From Pseudomonas maumuensis (GTDB lineage: Bacteria > Pseudomonadota > Gammaproteobacteria > Pseudomonadales > Pseudomonadaceae): a stretch of 64,000 bases of DNA. Within the stretch, counting starts at the first letter, position 1, and each line of letters starts with the position of its first letter. The notes under the pieces were generated by a model. The model searched no databases and was not told the origin of the DNA. It saw only the letters and a program-made list of their open reading frames with translations. The position numbers were made by a program, and so were the translations under genes. The DNA is taken from NCBI RefSeq assembly GCF_019139675.1, contig NZ_CP077077.1, positions 124,001 through 188,000 of the forward strand, given 5' to 3'. Below, one piece after another: positions 26,486-35,885 of the stretch.

Positions 26486-26571
26486 ACCCGGCTGTGGTAG
26501 TGTCAGGTTCTGCGTCGATGACGCCACAGCATTTCGCAAACCCCGCCCTTGGGCGGGGTTTTGCTTTATCT
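26486..26571 (+). ncRNA. Candidate small RNA or rnk upstream transcript with terminator
   Basis: TTGAGT-(16 bp)-TAGTGT, with TGG before the -10, gives a good promoter at about 26477-26504. About 65 nt later comes a strong terminator, AACCCCGCCC-TTGG-GCGGGGTTTTG (about 26540-26567). The stretch between them has no ORF. A short independent transcript is therefore likely. Alternatively the hairpin just terminates cyaY-DUF1289. Confidence 0.5.
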
Positions 26572-26612
26572 GCCTGTTGAAAATTGCCTGTTCAAAGGAG
26601 TCTGACTGGATC

Positions 26613-27023
26613 ATGAGCACCAAGCCTTCCCTCATCCTCACCCGCTTGGACGTGCAGCGTCTCGAGCGCCTGCTCGACGACCTCGATGAAAGCACCCCGG
26701 GTGTGCTCGCCCTGCAGGACGAGCTGGACCGTGCCGAGCAGGTGGTCGGGCATGAAGAGGTGCCGGCCGGCGTGGTGACCATGAATTCGCGGGTACACTG
26801 CCGCGAAAGTGCCAGCGGCAAGGACTATCACCTGACCCTGGTGTACCCGAAGGACGCCGGCCCCGAGGGCAACGTTTCGATCCTCGCGCCGATTGGCTGC
26901 GCACTGCTCGGCCTGTCGGTGGGCGACCAGATCGACTGGCCGGCGCCTGGCGGCAAGACGCTCAAGCTGGAGCTGCTGGCAGTCGAATACCAGCCGGAAG
27001 CGGCAGGGGATTTCGATCTCTGA
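26613..27023 (+). CDS. rnk: Rnk, regulator of nucleoside diphosphate kinase
   Basis: The 136-residue protein has a short N-terminal coiled coil (SLILTRLDVQRLERLLDD) and a C-terminal GreA/B-like domain, including VSILAPIGCALLGLSVGDQI. It matches Rnk in length and pattern. Rnk binds RNA polymerase weakly and influences Ndk and, in Pseudomonas, alginate-related nucleotide pools. The ATG at 26613 is the family start. The TTG 36 bp earlier is less likely. Confidence 0.93.
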   Translation: MSTKPSLILTRLDVQRLERLLDDLDESTPGVLALQDELDRAEQVVGHEEVPAGVVTMNSRVHCRESASGKDYHLTLVYPKDAGPEGNVSILAPIGCALLGLSVGDQIDWPAPGGKTLKLELLAVEYQPEAAGDFDL

Positions 27024-27028
27024 GGTGA

Positions 27029-29893
27029 TCAGGGCTCCAGCCGCGCCTGCAGCTGTTCCAACCCATCGTTGAGTGCCTGCTCCAGCTCGCGCTTGTAGCG
27101 CAGATAGAGGCTGGTGGACCCCTGCTCGTCCTCCAGCAGCTCGGACAGGTCTAGGTCAGTGATGTAGCAGCGGTAACTGCCGCTGCTGCGGCGCTGGCGC
27201 AGGATCTGCCGGGCGACCACGGCATACAGCTGGTCGCCGTGCTCCAGTTCGGAAAACTCCTGCTGGTCGCAGTAAAGGGTGACATGCACCTCATCGCCCG
27301 TGCCGGCCTGGAGGATCGCCTGGACTTCGAAGTAGGCCTGGTTCTGACTGTCGGAGGGCCCCGGCCTGGGTTCCAGGCTGCGCGCCTTGCCAGGGCCGGA
27401 TGGCAACAACTGGTAGTAGAGGGTGTCCAGTGATGCCAGCGGCAGGCTGTCCAGCGGCAACTGGGCGTCGCGGCGCATCAGCATCGACTGCAGGAAGCGT
27501 TGCAACGGCAGCAGCAGGTGCGGTTCGTCCTGCAGCGGCAGCCGTTGCTGCCAGAGCGCGTTGTGCTCGTCGAGTACGTACAGATCGGCCCAACCCTCGA
27601 GCAGGCGGTAGAACACCTGAATGCAGCCGGGTTGGCCATGGGCCAGGACCAGTGGCAGGTCGTGATCCTGCAGGGCGTGGGCGTCCAGGTGCAATGGGCT
27701 GTAGCTGCCGCGCTCCTCGCCAAGGGCCGCCAGTACCGCGTCGTGGCTGGCGAGGCTGGCCAGGGTGATCTGTCCGGGCTGCAAGTCGAGAATGTGGGTG
27801 TGCTGGGCCACCTGCAGCAGGTAGCGGTGGTTCAGGCCTTGATCGAGCAGCCGTTGCACGGTGTCGAAGATCTCCTCGACCCGCTGGCTGATGGCTTGGG
27901 CGCGGTTGTGGCAATAGCAGCGCACCCGCACCCGCGGGCGGTGGCTGCGCTGGCCCAGGCTGTTGAGGAAGTCGCGCAGGCAGCGCACCAGAGCATGCTC
28001 GCCGTCGTAGCGCTGGACCAGTACCTCGTTCCAACTGTTGAGGGTGATCTGGTCGATGGTCAATACCAGGTTCTCGCGCACCCCGGCGTAGCTCAGCGAG
28101 TCGGTGCGCTCGGTGGTCATCAGGATGTTCAGGTCGCGGTGATGACGCAGCGGGTCGACGCCGACATTTACCAGCAGCAGGATCTCGTCGGCCACGCTCG
28201 GCTGCAGCAGGCGCACCTCGCTGACTGTCTCCAGAGGCAGGGGAATGCTCTGCTGCAGGCTGCCGATCAGGTTGAACAGCTCGAACTCGCTCAGGTCACT
28301 GGCGCCCGGATGCAGGGCCAGGCGCGTGCTGCTGTCGATCACGCCATTGCGGTGGGCCCAGGTGAGCAGCTCTAACAGTTCGCGGCAGCGCTTGATCGGG
28401 CTGAAGTGCTCCCACTCGTGTACGCCCAGGTTGCCGTTATACAGCCCCCAGTGGTGTGTGCCCGGTTCCTTGCGGTTGGGTGATTGCACCAGGGTGAGGG
28501 TGTCCTCGGCCAGATCCGGGGCGATGCCCGGGTTGATCACCTCGATCTTGCCGGCCCGGCGCTCGAAGGCGGCGTAGAGGCGGCGGCCAAGCACATTGAG
28601 GTCACGCTGGTCGGCCCGACTGTTGGCGTTCTGCTGGCGGGCAAACTGGGTCAGGAAGCGATAGCTGTGGTTCAGCTCGGCCACCAATTCGCGGCGCTCG
28701 ACCGCCACCTGACGGACTTTCCACTGGCTGCGGCTATCGAGCAGTGCCAACTGGCGCTCGTCCCAGCCCCATTCCTCGGTCAGGCGCCCCAGCAACTGGC
28801 GCTGCCAGCCCCCGCTACGGCTGCGACCCAGGTCGCCGAGTTTCTTGTTCACCTTCAGATACAGGCTGCGCCGCACCAGTTCCAGGCGTGCCGGCTCGCC
28901 ACGCAGGAGCAGGTAACGCTCGATGCGGCGGTAGACCATCACATAGGGGTCGAGCTCGTCCAGATCCAGCTGGTTGGCGAACACGGCCTGCTTGTAGTCC
29001 AGGCTCAGGCAGCGCACTTGCGGGTGTTCGCTGGCATAGGCCTCGGTGAGCAGCAACTTGAGCAGCGACTTGTAGGGTGAGTCGATGCCCTTGAACAGCT
29101 GCCACAGCCCGGCGCCGACGAACTCGCCCGACGGGATATGCGCCAGGTGGCCGAGGTCGAGGTCGTCCTGGGCACGGATGAAGCGCTTGGACAGCAGGGT
29201 CTGGGTGTAGTCGCGGTAGTTGTGCTCCTGGTACACCGGCACCAGCCACCACAGAGGCGTGCGCCCGGCCAGCCAGATGGCGGTGCGGTAGAACTCGTCG
29301 AGCAGCAGGTAATGCTGGGTGGTGCCGCAGTCGTCGGAGCTGAGCTGGCTGTCACGCTCGCCCTGGACGAAGCCCCGGGGTTCGATCAGGAAGAAGTGGG
29401 CTTCGGCGCCCTGGCTGGCCGCCCAGGTTTCGAGCAACTGGCACTTGCGTCGCAGGTCGGCCACGGCCTGCTCGTCCAGGTCCGGTGCATGGCACACCCA
29501 CAGGTCCATGTCGCTCTGTTCGGCCTGGGCCAGCGTGCCGAGGCTGCCCATCAGGAACAGGCCGTGGATCGGCTGCGGCGGCTTGCCGTGGCGTGGCTTG
29601 TAGGTGAACGAGCGGGTCAGGCGCTGGGCTTCGGCGAGCAGCTCGCCGTCGGGCTCGAAACCGGAGACACCGGCGGGGGTGGTGCCGGAAACATAGCCTG
29701 GTAGCAGCGGATGATTGACGTGGAAGAACAGCGGCAGCAGCGTGATGACCTGCTGCTGGCGTGTGGATAACCCGTCCATCGCCCGTGCCAGACGGCCCTG
29801 GTTGATCTTCAGGAAGCGCGCGCGCAGCTTGGCCAGCTCCTTGCGGTCGATGCCTTGTTCCAGGTCGGGGCGGATTTCGTGGGGGTGGTTCAT
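27029..29893 (-). CDS. cyaA: Class I adenylate cyclase
   Basis: The 954-residue protein has the class I catalytic domain in its N-terminal half. The nucleotidyltransferase motif GLFLMGSLGTLAQAEQSDMD plus LWVCH carries the GS...D.D signature. A long C-terminal regulatory part follows. It makes cAMP for Vfr/Crp-type regulation, which in P. putida is weak in carbon control. The start at 29893 has only a poor ribosome site. It converges with rnk, 5 bp apart. Confidence 0.96.
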   Translation of the reverse strand: MNHPHEIRPDLEQGIDRKELAKLRARFLKINQGRLARAMDGLSTRQQQVITLLPLFFHVNHPLLPGYVSGTTPAGVSGFEPDGELLAEAQRLTRSFTYKPRHGKPPQPIHGLFLMGSLGTLAQAEQSDMDLWVCHAPDLDEQAVADLRRKCQLLETWAASQGAEAHFFLIEPRGFVQGERDSQLSSDDCGTTQHYLLLDEFYRTAIWLAGRTPLWWLVPVYQEHNYRDYTQTLLSKRFIRAQDDLDLGHLAHIPSGEFVGAGLWQLFKGIDSPYKSLLKLLLTEAYASEHPQVRCLSLDYKQAVFANQLDLDELDPYVMVYRRIERYLLLRGEPARLELVRRSLYLKVNKKLGDLGRSRSGGWQRQLLGRLTEEWGWDERQLALLDSRSQWKVRQVAVERRELVAELNHSYRFLTQFARQQNANSRADQRDLNVLGRRLYAAFERRAGKIEVINPGIAPDLAEDTLTLVQSPNRKEPGTHHWGLYNGNLGVHEWEHFSPIKRCRELLELLTWAHRNGVIDSSTRLALHPGASDLSEFELFNLIGSLQQSIPLPLETVSEVRLLQPSVADEILLLVNVGVDPLRHHRDLNILMTTERTDSLSYAGVRENLVLTIDQITLNSWNEVLVQRYDGEHALVRCLRDFLNSLGQRSHRPRVRVRCYCHNRAQAISQRVEEIFDTVQRLLDQGLNHRYLLQVAQHTHILDLQPGQITLASLASHDAVLAALGEERGSYSPLHLDAHALQDHDLPLVLAHGQPGCIQVFYRLLEGWADLYVLDEHNALWQQRLPLQDEPHLLLPLQRFLQSMLMRRDAQLPLDSLPLASLDTLYYQLLPSGPGKARSLEPRPGPSDSQNQAYFEVQAILQAGTGDEVHVTLYCDQQEFSELEHGDQLYAVVARQILRQRRSSGSYRCYITDLDLSELLEDEQGSTSLYLRYKRELEQALNDGLEQLQARLEP

Positions 29894-30019
29894 TGCGCGC
29901 TCAGGCAGGCCGGGGAAGCACTGGCGAGTTTAGCCTGAGTGGCGCGGTCGGATAAGGGGTTGCTGGCTTTTTGACGTCAGATTTGCAACGCCTGTGCAAG
30001 CCATCGACGGTAAGCCCCG

Positions 30020-30049
30020 CTCCTGCAGGTCTGCCGAGCTGCAGGAGTG
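30020..30049. terminator. Inverted repeat between TIGR02647-type gene and cyaA
   Basis: CTCCTGCAG-(10 bp)-CTGCAGGAG is a perfect 9-bp stem located just after the end of the minus-strand small gene. There is no long T run, so a terminator role is tentative. Confidence 0.4.
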
Positions 30050-30060
30050 GGAACAGGGGT

Positions 30061-30312
30061 TCAGGCCGGCTGGGCGGATTTCGATTTGAGGATGGTCAGC
30101 AAAAGCCGGACGCTTTCAGCGGCATCGTTACCGAGGCTGGTGAGGTAACCGCCATCGGGTTGGTCGGTGAGCCCTTTGTCATGCAGGCGCTTGGCGGCGG
30201 CGACCAGGGCGGGGGAGGCGTCGCTGCTAACCTTGATGCCTTCCTGGTGGTTGTCCAGGTTGAACTGGGAAAGGACTTCCAGTTCGGCGATCAGTTCGGG
30301 GGTAAAAGGCAT
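30061..30312 (-). CDS. TIGR02647-type conserved small protein
   Basis: The 83-residue protein begins MPFTPELIAELEVLSQFNLD and has a second helical part, AAKRLHDKGLTDQPDGGYLT, that looks like a winged-helix fragment. It matches the uncharacterised family TIGR02647 found in pseudomonads. The start at 30312 has AGGAG 6 bp upstream. The function is unknown; a nucleic-acid-binding role is a guess from the fold. Confidence 0.8.
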   Translation of the reverse strand: MPFTPELIAELEVLSQFNLDNHQEGIKVSSDASPALVAAAKRLHDKGLTDQPDGGYLTSLGNDAAESVRLLLTILKSKSAQPA

Positions 30313-30363
30313 GGGCAACTCCTGACTTCGAGACAAGGATGGAAGTCAGGAGTGTAGTCAGGC

Positions 30364-30666
30364 TTATTCGATGTCGCCTTGATCCGCCTCAGGTGGCAGC
30401 TCCGGCAGGGCGCGCAGGGCGGTTTCGTACCACTCGGTATCGAACGGGCGATCTTCGTCGAGCATGGCGTCGATCTCGATGGCCAGCACGTGGGCCATGA
30501 GGTTGAGGATGTCTTCACGCTCGTAGCCGACCAGGGTCAGCTTGTTGAAGGTGGCCTTGGCGGCTGGCGGCTCGCCGCTTTCGATCTGGTTCTCGATCGC
30601 CTGGGTCAGGGTGGCCTCGGCGAAGTCTTCTTCATCATTGCTGTCGATGTCTTGGGGTTCGCTCAT
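30364..30666 (-). CDS. Conserved acidic protein of unknown function
   Basis: The 100-residue protein is acidic at both ends (MSEPQDIDSNDEEDFAEATL) with a helical core NKLTLVGYEREDILNLMAHV and a tail ending PELPPEADQGDIE. No signal peptide or membrane segment is seen. The ribosome site AGGAG precedes the ATG at 30666. I do not recognise a named family. It shares direction with the gene at 30061 and may be in the same transcript. Confidence 0.75.
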   Translation of the reverse strand: MSEPQDIDSNDEEDFAEATLTQAIENQIESGEPPAAKATFNKLTLVGYEREDILNLMAHVLAIEIDAMLDEDRPFDTEWYETALRALPELPPEADQGDIE

Positions 30667-30812
30667 GGCGGTGCTCCTGTGGTGAGGCGCACAGTGTGCC
30701 ACGCCTGCGCTGGCAATGCCCGGCCATCAGCGCCGGGCATGGCACTGGCCAAGGGTGGGCAAGGGCGCTATAACAGCCGGGCCAACCCCATACGGCCTTG
30801 GAGGCTGTCTCA

Positions 30813-31472
30813 ATGCTCAAGCTTCATGGATTCGCGGTCAGCAACTACTACAACATGGTCAAGCTGGCCTTGCTGGAGAAAGGCGTACACTTCGAAGAGG
30901 TGCCGTTCTTCGGCGGCCAGTTGCCTCAAGCCCTGGCCATCAGCCCCCGTGGCAAGGTGCCGGTGCTGCAGACCGAGCACGGTTTCATCAGCGAGACCGG
31001 GGTCATCCTCGACTACATCGAGCAGACCCAGCCGGGCAAGGCGTTGCTGCCGGCCGACGCCTTCGGGCAGGCCAAGGTGCGCGAGCTGCTGCGGGAGATC
31101 GAGCTGTATATCGAGCTGCCGGCGCGTACCTGCTACGCCGAGGCGTTCTTCGGCGCTGCGGTCGAGCCGCTGATCAAAGAGCGGGCGCGGGCCGACCTGC
31201 TGGCGGGTTTTGCCACCCTCAAGCGCAATGGCAAGTTCGCGCCTTATGTGGCGGGTGAGCAACTGACCATCGCCGACCTGATGTTCTGTTTCTCGGTCGA
31301 CCTGGCCTGCGCGGTGGGCAAGAAGGTGCTGAACATCGACTTCCTGGCGGATTTCCCGGAAGCGAAGGCGCTGTTGCAGTTGCTGGGCGAGAACCCGCAC
31401 ATGGCGCGGATCGTGGCTGACAAGGACGCGGCGATGCCGGCGTTCCTCGAAATGGTCAAGAGCAAGCGCTGA
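30813..31472 (+). CDS. Glutathione S-transferase family protein
   Basis: The 219-residue protein has an N-terminal thioredoxin-like domain (LKLHGFAVSNYYNMVKLAL; cis-Pro in GKVPVL; GSH-binding ETGVILDYIE) and an all-helical C-terminal domain with GEQLTIADLMFCF. It conjugates or reduces electrophiles with glutathione. The substrate class is unknown. GGAGG precedes the ATG. A bidirectional terminator separates it from convergent argH. Confidence 0.9.
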   Translation: MLKLHGFAVSNYYNMVKLALLEKGVHFEEVPFFGGQLPQALAISPRGKVPVLQTEHGFISETGVILDYIEQTQPGKALLPADAFGQAKVRELLREIELYIELPARTCYAEAFFGAAVEPLIKERARADLLAGFATLKRNGKFAPYVAGEQLTIADLMFCFSVDLACAVGKKVLNIDFLADFPEAKALLQLLGENPHMARIVADKDAAMPAFLEMVKSKR

Positions 31473-31480
31473 CTGGAATC

Positions 31481-31499
31481 GGGGCCGCAAAGCGGCCCC
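31481..31499. terminator. Bidirectional hairpin between GST gene and argH
   Basis: GGGGCCGC-AAA-GCGGCCCC is a perfect 8-bp stem in the 34-bp gap between convergent genes. Confidence 0.7.
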
Positions 31500-31506
31500 A
31501 GATTGC

Positions 31507-32901
31507 TTAGCGCGAAGCCAGCAGTGCCTGGCCGCGAACCACTGCCGCGCGCACCTGCGCCGGTGCGGTGCCGCCGATATGGTTACGGGCGTTGACCGAG
31601 CCTTCCAGGGTCAGCACGGCAAACACGTCCTGCTCGATCTGGTCGCTGAACTGGCGCAGTTCGTCCAGGCTCATCTCGGCCAGGTCCTTGCCGGTGTCGA
31701 CGCCATATTTCACCGCGTGGCCGACGATCTCGTGGCAGTCACGGAACGGCAGGCCGCGGCGCACCAGGTAGTCGGCGAGGTCCGTGGCGGTGGAGAAGCC
31801 GCGCAGGGCCGCTTCGCGCATGATCGCGTGCTTGGGCTTGATCGCCGGGATCATGTCGGCGAAGGCGCGCAGCGAGTCGCGCAGGGTGTCGGCGGCGTCG
31901 AACAGCGGCTCTTTATCTTCCTGGTTGTCCTTGTTGTAGGCCAGCGGCTGGCCTTTCATCAAGGTCAGCAGGCCGGTCAGGGCGCCGAACACGCGGCCGC
32001 TCTTGCCACGCACCAACTCCGGCACGTCCGGGTTCTTCTTCTGCGGCATGATCGAGCTGCCGGTGCAGAAGCGATCAGGCAAGTCGATGAACTGGAACTG
32101 CGCGCTGGTCCACAGCACCAGCTCTTCGGAGAAGCGCGACAGGTGCATCATGGCAATGCTGGCCGCGGCGCAGAATTCGATGGCGAAGTCGCGGTCCGAG
32201 ACGCCGTCCAGCGAGTTACCGGCCACGGCCTCGAAGCCCAGCAGCTTGCAGGTCAGCTCGCGGTCGATCGGGTAGGTGGTGCCGGCCAGCGCGGCGCTGC
32301 CCAGGGGCATGCGGTTGGCGCGCTTGCGGCAGTCGACCAGGCGCTCGTAGTCGCGGCTGAGCATTTCGAACCAGGCCAGCAGGTGGTGGCCGAAGGTCAC
32401 CGGTTGTGCGGTCTGCAGGTGGGTGAAGCCGGGCATGATGGTCTCGGCTTCACGCTCGGCCTGCTCCAGCAGACCTTTTTGCAGGCGGGTGATCTCGGCC
32501 AGGATCAGGTCGATCTCGTCACGCAGCCACAGACGGATGTCGGTGGCCACCTGGTCGTTGCGGCTGCGACCGGTGTGCAGCTTCTTGCCGGTGATGCCGA
32601 TGCGGTCGGTCAGGCGCGCCTCGATGTTCATGTGCACGTCTTCCAGGTCGACGCGCCAGTCGAAGGTGCCGGCCTCGATCTCACCCTGGATGGTCTTCAG
32701 GCCATCGATGATGGTGTCGCGCTCGGCGTCGCTGAGTACGCCGACCTGCGCCAGCATGGTGGCGTGGGCGATCGAACCCATGATGTCGTGGCGATACAGG
32801 CGCTTGTCGAAATCGACCGAGGCGGTGAAACGGGCGACGAAGGCGTCGACGGGCTCACTGAAGCGGCCGCCCCAGGACTGATTGGTCTTGTCGGTGCTCA
32901 T
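31507..32901 (-). CDS. argH: Argininosuccinate lyase
   Basis: The 464-residue enzyme of the fumarase/aspartase superfamily has the signature [12 protein letters not shown] with the catalytic Ser, and conserved [12 protein letters not shown] and [10 protein letters not shown] (catalytic His). It splits argininosuccinate to arginine and fumarate. The start [17 protein letters not shown] is the family start; the longer upstream frame is not coding. It is divergent from algR. Confidence 0.97.
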   Translation of the reverse strand: MSTDKTNQSWGGRFSEPVDAFVARFTASVDFDKRLYRHDIMGSIAHATMLAQVGVLSDAERDTIIDGLKTIQGEIEAGTFDWRVDLEDVHMNIEARLTDRIGITGKKLHTGRSRNDQVATDIRLWLRDEIDLILAEITRLQKGLLEQAEREAETIMPGFTHLQTAQPVTFGHHLLAWFEMLSRDYERLVDCRKRANRMPLGSAALAGTTYPIDRELTCKLLGFEAVAGNSLDGVSDRDFAIEFCAAASIAMMHLSRFSEELVLWTSAQFQFIDLPDRFCTGSSIMPQKKNPDVPELVRGKSGRVFGALTGLLTLMKGQPLAYNKDNQEDKEPLFDAADTLRDSLRAFADMIPAIKPKHAIMREAALRGFSTATDLADYLVRRGLPFRDCHEIVGHAVKYGVDTGKDLAEMSLDELRQFSDQIEQDVFAVLTLEGSVNARNHIGGTAPAQVRAAVVRGQALLASR

Positions 32902-33198
32902 GGATTCACTCGTTGAAGGCGTGAACGGAAAAGTGGCGCCGATCATAGCAGGGTTGCGCCCGCCGCCGCAGGGCGCCGGTCGCGAGAATCGTCCGGTAGA
33001 AAGGGGGTGCGGCATATTCAACGATTGAACGGCAGTGTTCCACGGAGCGTCTACAGTTGGACAAAGGACTGGCGGTGAATCTGCCAGGCCAGTGAATCTT
33101 TGGCCTTCGCACCGGTCTGTAGCGTGACCGCGTTTCGGTCGCCCCACACTTGTCTACGCTATACCCGTGCGAGACTCACTCAGGAATCCAGCGCAATT

Positions 33199-33948
33199 AT
33201 GAATGTCCTGATCGTTGATGATGAACCCCAGGCTCGCGAGCGCCTGAGCCGGCTGCTTGGCGAGCTGGAGGGTTACACCGTGATGGAGCCCAGCGCCACC
33301 AACGGCGAGGAGGCCCTGACCCTGATCGAAAGCCTCAAGCCCGACGTGGTGGTGCTGGACATAGGCATGCCGGGCCTCGATGGCCTGCAGGTCGCCGCCC
33401 GGCTGTGCGAGCGCGAATCGCCGCCGGCGGTGGTGTTCTGCACCGGCGACGACGAATACGGCAGCGAAGCCTTCAAGGACAGCACCTTGAGCCATGTCGA
33501 GAAACCCATCCAGCCCCCGGCGCTGCGCGATGCCTTGCGTCGGGCCGAAAAACCCAACCGCACCCAACTGGCGGCGCTGACCCGTCCCGCAGGCGACACC
33601 GGCGGTGGCCCGCGCAGCCATATCAGTGCCCGCACGCGCAAGGGCATCGAGTTGATCCCCATTCCCCAGGTCATCTATTTCATCGCCGACCACAAGTACG
33701 TCACCTTGCGCCACGAGGCAGGCGAAGTGCTGCTCGACGAACCGCTCAAGGCCCTGGAAGACGAGTTTGGCGAGCGTTTCGTGCGTATTCACCGCAACGC
33801 GCTGGTTGCCCGTGAGCGCATCGAACGGCTGCAGCGCACGCCGCTGGGGCATTTCCAGCTCTACCTGAAGGGGCTCGAGGGCGATGCCCTGACCGTCAGC
33901 CGGCGGCATGTGGCCGGGGTGCGCAAGATGATGCAGTCCTTGCACTGA
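33199..33948 (+). CDS. algR: AlgR, LytTR-type response regulator
   Basis: The 249-residue protein has a receiver domain (MNVLIVDDEPQARERLSRLL; phospho-acceptor Asp in VVVLDIGMPGLDG) and a LytTR DNA-binding domain (about 145-245, DHKYVTLRHEAGEVLLDEPL, RIHRNALVARERIERL). In P. aeruginosa AlgR controls alginate, twitching and virulence together with the sensor AlgZ/FimS, encoded between argH and algR. That sensor gene is absent here, since only 297 non-coding bases separate argH and algR. hemC-hemD follow downstream, as in other pseudomonads. Confidence 0.94.
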   Translation: MNVLIVDDEPQARERLSRLLGELEGYTVMEPSATNGEEALTLIESLKPDVVVLDIGMPGLDGLQVAARLCERESPPAVVFCTGDDEYGSEAFKDSTLSHVEKPIQPPALRDALRRAEKPNRTQLAALTRPAGDTGGGPRSHISARTRKGIELIPIPQVIYFIADHKYVTLRHEAGEVLLDEPLKALEDEFGERFVRIHRNALVARERIERLQRTPLGHFQLYLKGLEGDALTVSRRHVAGVRKMMQSLH

Positions 33949-33961
33949 AACCCTTTGACTG

Positions 33962-34049
33962 CGTGGGAGCGGCGATGTGGCGACCCGACTTGCCCCGCGA
34001 TGAGGTGTAGTGCCCGCCATCGCAATCGCGGGTCAAGCCGTTCCCGCGT
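33962..34049. repeat. Degenerate REP pair between algR and hemC
   Basis: GTGGGAGCGGCGATGTGGCG...CTTGCCCCGCGATGAG is followed by CATCGCAATCGCGGGTCAAG...CGTTCCCGCG. These are imperfect REP copies facing each other in the 180-bp gap. Confidence 0.5.
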
Positions 34050-34130
34050 GGCGCTTTGCTGATCTGAATCTGCGGGCACGCCCGGAGGAGCTGTTATCAT
34101 CGGCGGCATTTCTCTGCTTCGGGGCGTTTC

Positions 34131-35072
34131 ATGTCCACTCGCGAAATCCGCATTGCCACCCGTAAAAGTGCCTTGGCCCTGTGGCAGGCCGAATACGTCA
34201 AAGCCCGCCTGGAACAGGCGCACCCAGGCCTGGTCGTGACCCTGGTGCCCATGGTCAGCCGTGGCGACAAGCTGCTCGACGCGCCGCTGGCGAAGATCGG
34301 CGGCAAGGGCCTGTTCGTCAAGGAGCTGGAAACCGCCCTGCTCGACAACGAAGCCGATATCGCCGTGCATTCGATGAAGGATGTGCCCATGGACTTCCCC
34401 GAAGGCCTGGGCCTGTACTGCATCTGTGAGCGCGAAGACCCGCGCGATGCCTTCGTCTCCAACACTTTCGCAAGTCTCGAAGCCCTGCCGGCCGGCAGTG
34501 TCGTCGGCACTTCGAGCCTGCGCCGCCAGGCGCAATTGCTGGCGCGTCGGCCCGATCTTCAGATCCGCTTCCTGCGCGGCAACGTCAATACCCGCCTGGC
34601 CAAGCTCGATGCCGGCGAATACGACGCCATCATCCTCGCCGCCGCCGGCCTGATCCGCCTCGGCTTCGAGGACCGCATCACCGCCTCCATCAGCGTCGAA
34701 GACAGCCTGCCGGCGGGCGGCCAGGGCGCCGTTGGGATCGAGTGCCGCAGCGCCGATGCCGAGATCCATGCCTTGCTGGCGCCGTTGCACCATGCCGACA
34801 CCACCGACCGGGTGGTGGCCGAGCGTGCCCTGAACAAGCGCCTCAATGGCGGTTGCCAGGTGCCGATCGCCTGCTACGCGGTGCTCGAAGGCGAGCAACT
34901 GTGGCTGCGCGGCCTGGTTGGCCAGCCCTCCGGCGGCACCTTGCTGGTGGCCGAGGCCAGGGCGCCGCGTACCGATGCCGAGCGCCTGGGCGTGCAGGTC
35001 GCCGAAGACCTGCTGGGGCAGGGCGCCGAGGCGATCCTCAAGGAAGTCTACGGCGAGGCCGGCCATCCGTGA
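34131..35072 (+). CDS. hemC: Porphobilinogen deaminase (hydroxymethylbilane synthase)
   Basis: The 313-residue enzyme starts [20 protein letters not shown] and has the conserved [20 protein letters not shown] plus the cofactor-attachment cysteine in [12 protein letters not shown]. It joins four porphobilinogens into hydroxymethylbilane for heme, siroheme and B12. Its stop overlaps the hemD GTG start by 4 bp. Confidence 0.97.
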   Translation: MSTREIRIATRKSALALWQAEYVKARLEQAHPGLVVTLVPMVSRGDKLLDAPLAKIGGKGLFVKELETALLDNEADIAVHSMKDVPMDFPEGLGLYCICEREDPRDAFVSNTFASLEALPAGSVVGTSSLRRQAQLLARRPDLQIRFLRGNVNTRLAKLDAGEYDAIILAAAGLIRLGFEDRITASISVEDSLPAGGQGAVGIECRSADAEIHALLAPLHHADTTDRVVAERALNKRLNGGCQVPIACYAVLEGEQLWLRGLVGQPSGGTLLVAEARAPRTDAERLGVQVAEDLLGQGAEAILKEVYGEAGHP

Positions 35073-35839
35073 GCCCGTGGCGCCTGCTGCTGACCCGCCC
35101 TGAAGAGGACTGTGCGGCACTGGCGCAGACGCTGGCCGACGCTGGTATCGCCAGCGCCAGCCTGCCATTGCTGGTGATCGAGGCGCTCGCGCCGGACCCG
35201 GCGCAGGTGCAGCGCCTGCGGACGATCGCCGAGGCTCAGGCCATCATCGTGGTCAGCAAGCCGGCGGCCCGCCTGCTGCTGGAGCAGCTTGCCCTGGCGG
35301 GAGTGACGCCGCCGACCGCAGGTTGGTTCACGGTAGGTGAAGCGACGGCGCGAATTCTTCAGGACCATGGGCTGCAAGTGGCCTTTCCAGCGGCCGGTGA
35401 CGACAGCGAGGCCTTGCTCGGGCTGCCCGCCTTGCGCGAGGCTATTGCCGCGCCAGCGAAGCCTCGCGTCCTGATCGTGCGCGGCGTCGGAGGTCGTGAA
35501 CTGTTGGCGGAGCGTCTTGCCGAGCAAGGTGCTAGTGTCGATTATCTGGAATTGTATCGCCGCTGCCTGCCCGACTACCCCGCTGGAGCCCTCGCCCGAC
35601 GCATCGATGGGGAACGCCTCAATGGCCTGGTGGTCAGCAGTGGGCAGGGTCTGGAACACTTGCATCGACTCGCGGGTGCGCACTGGCCGCGGTTTTCCCG
35701 GTTGCCGCTGTTCGTGCCAAGCCCACGGGTGGCCGAGCAGGCCCGCGCACTCGGGGCGTTGAATATTGTGGATTGCCGTGGCGCTAGCGCCGCGGCCTTG
35801 CTGGCAGCCGTGCAGCGTACCGCTGCGCCTGCCTCTTAA
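35069..35839 (+). CDS. hemD: Uroporphyrinogen-III synthase
   Basis: The 256-residue product starts at a GTG ([19 protein letters not shown]) overlapping the hemC stop as GTGA. The frame is open further upstream, but that part is the shadow of hemC. It has the two-domain HemD fold and the conserved segment [12 protein letters not shown]. It closes hydroxymethylbilane with inversion of ring D. Coupling to hemC and hemX/hemY is typical. Confidence 0.92.
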   Translation: MSPWRLLLTRPEEDCAALAQTLADAGIASASLPLLVIEALAPDPAQVQRLRTIAEAQAIIVVSKPAARLLLEQLALAGVTPPTAGWFTVGEATARILQDHGLQVAFPAAGDDSEALLGLPALREAIAAPAKPRVLIVRGVGGRELLAERLAEQGASVDYLELYRRCLPDYPAGALARRIDGERLNGLVVSSGQGLEHLHRLAGAHWPRFSRLPLFVPSPRVAEQARALGALNIVDCRGASAAALLAAVQRTAAPAS

Positions 35840-35885
35840 GGCGCTAAGCTAGAGAGCGATGCGCCACCATGCAAAGGATGGATAC

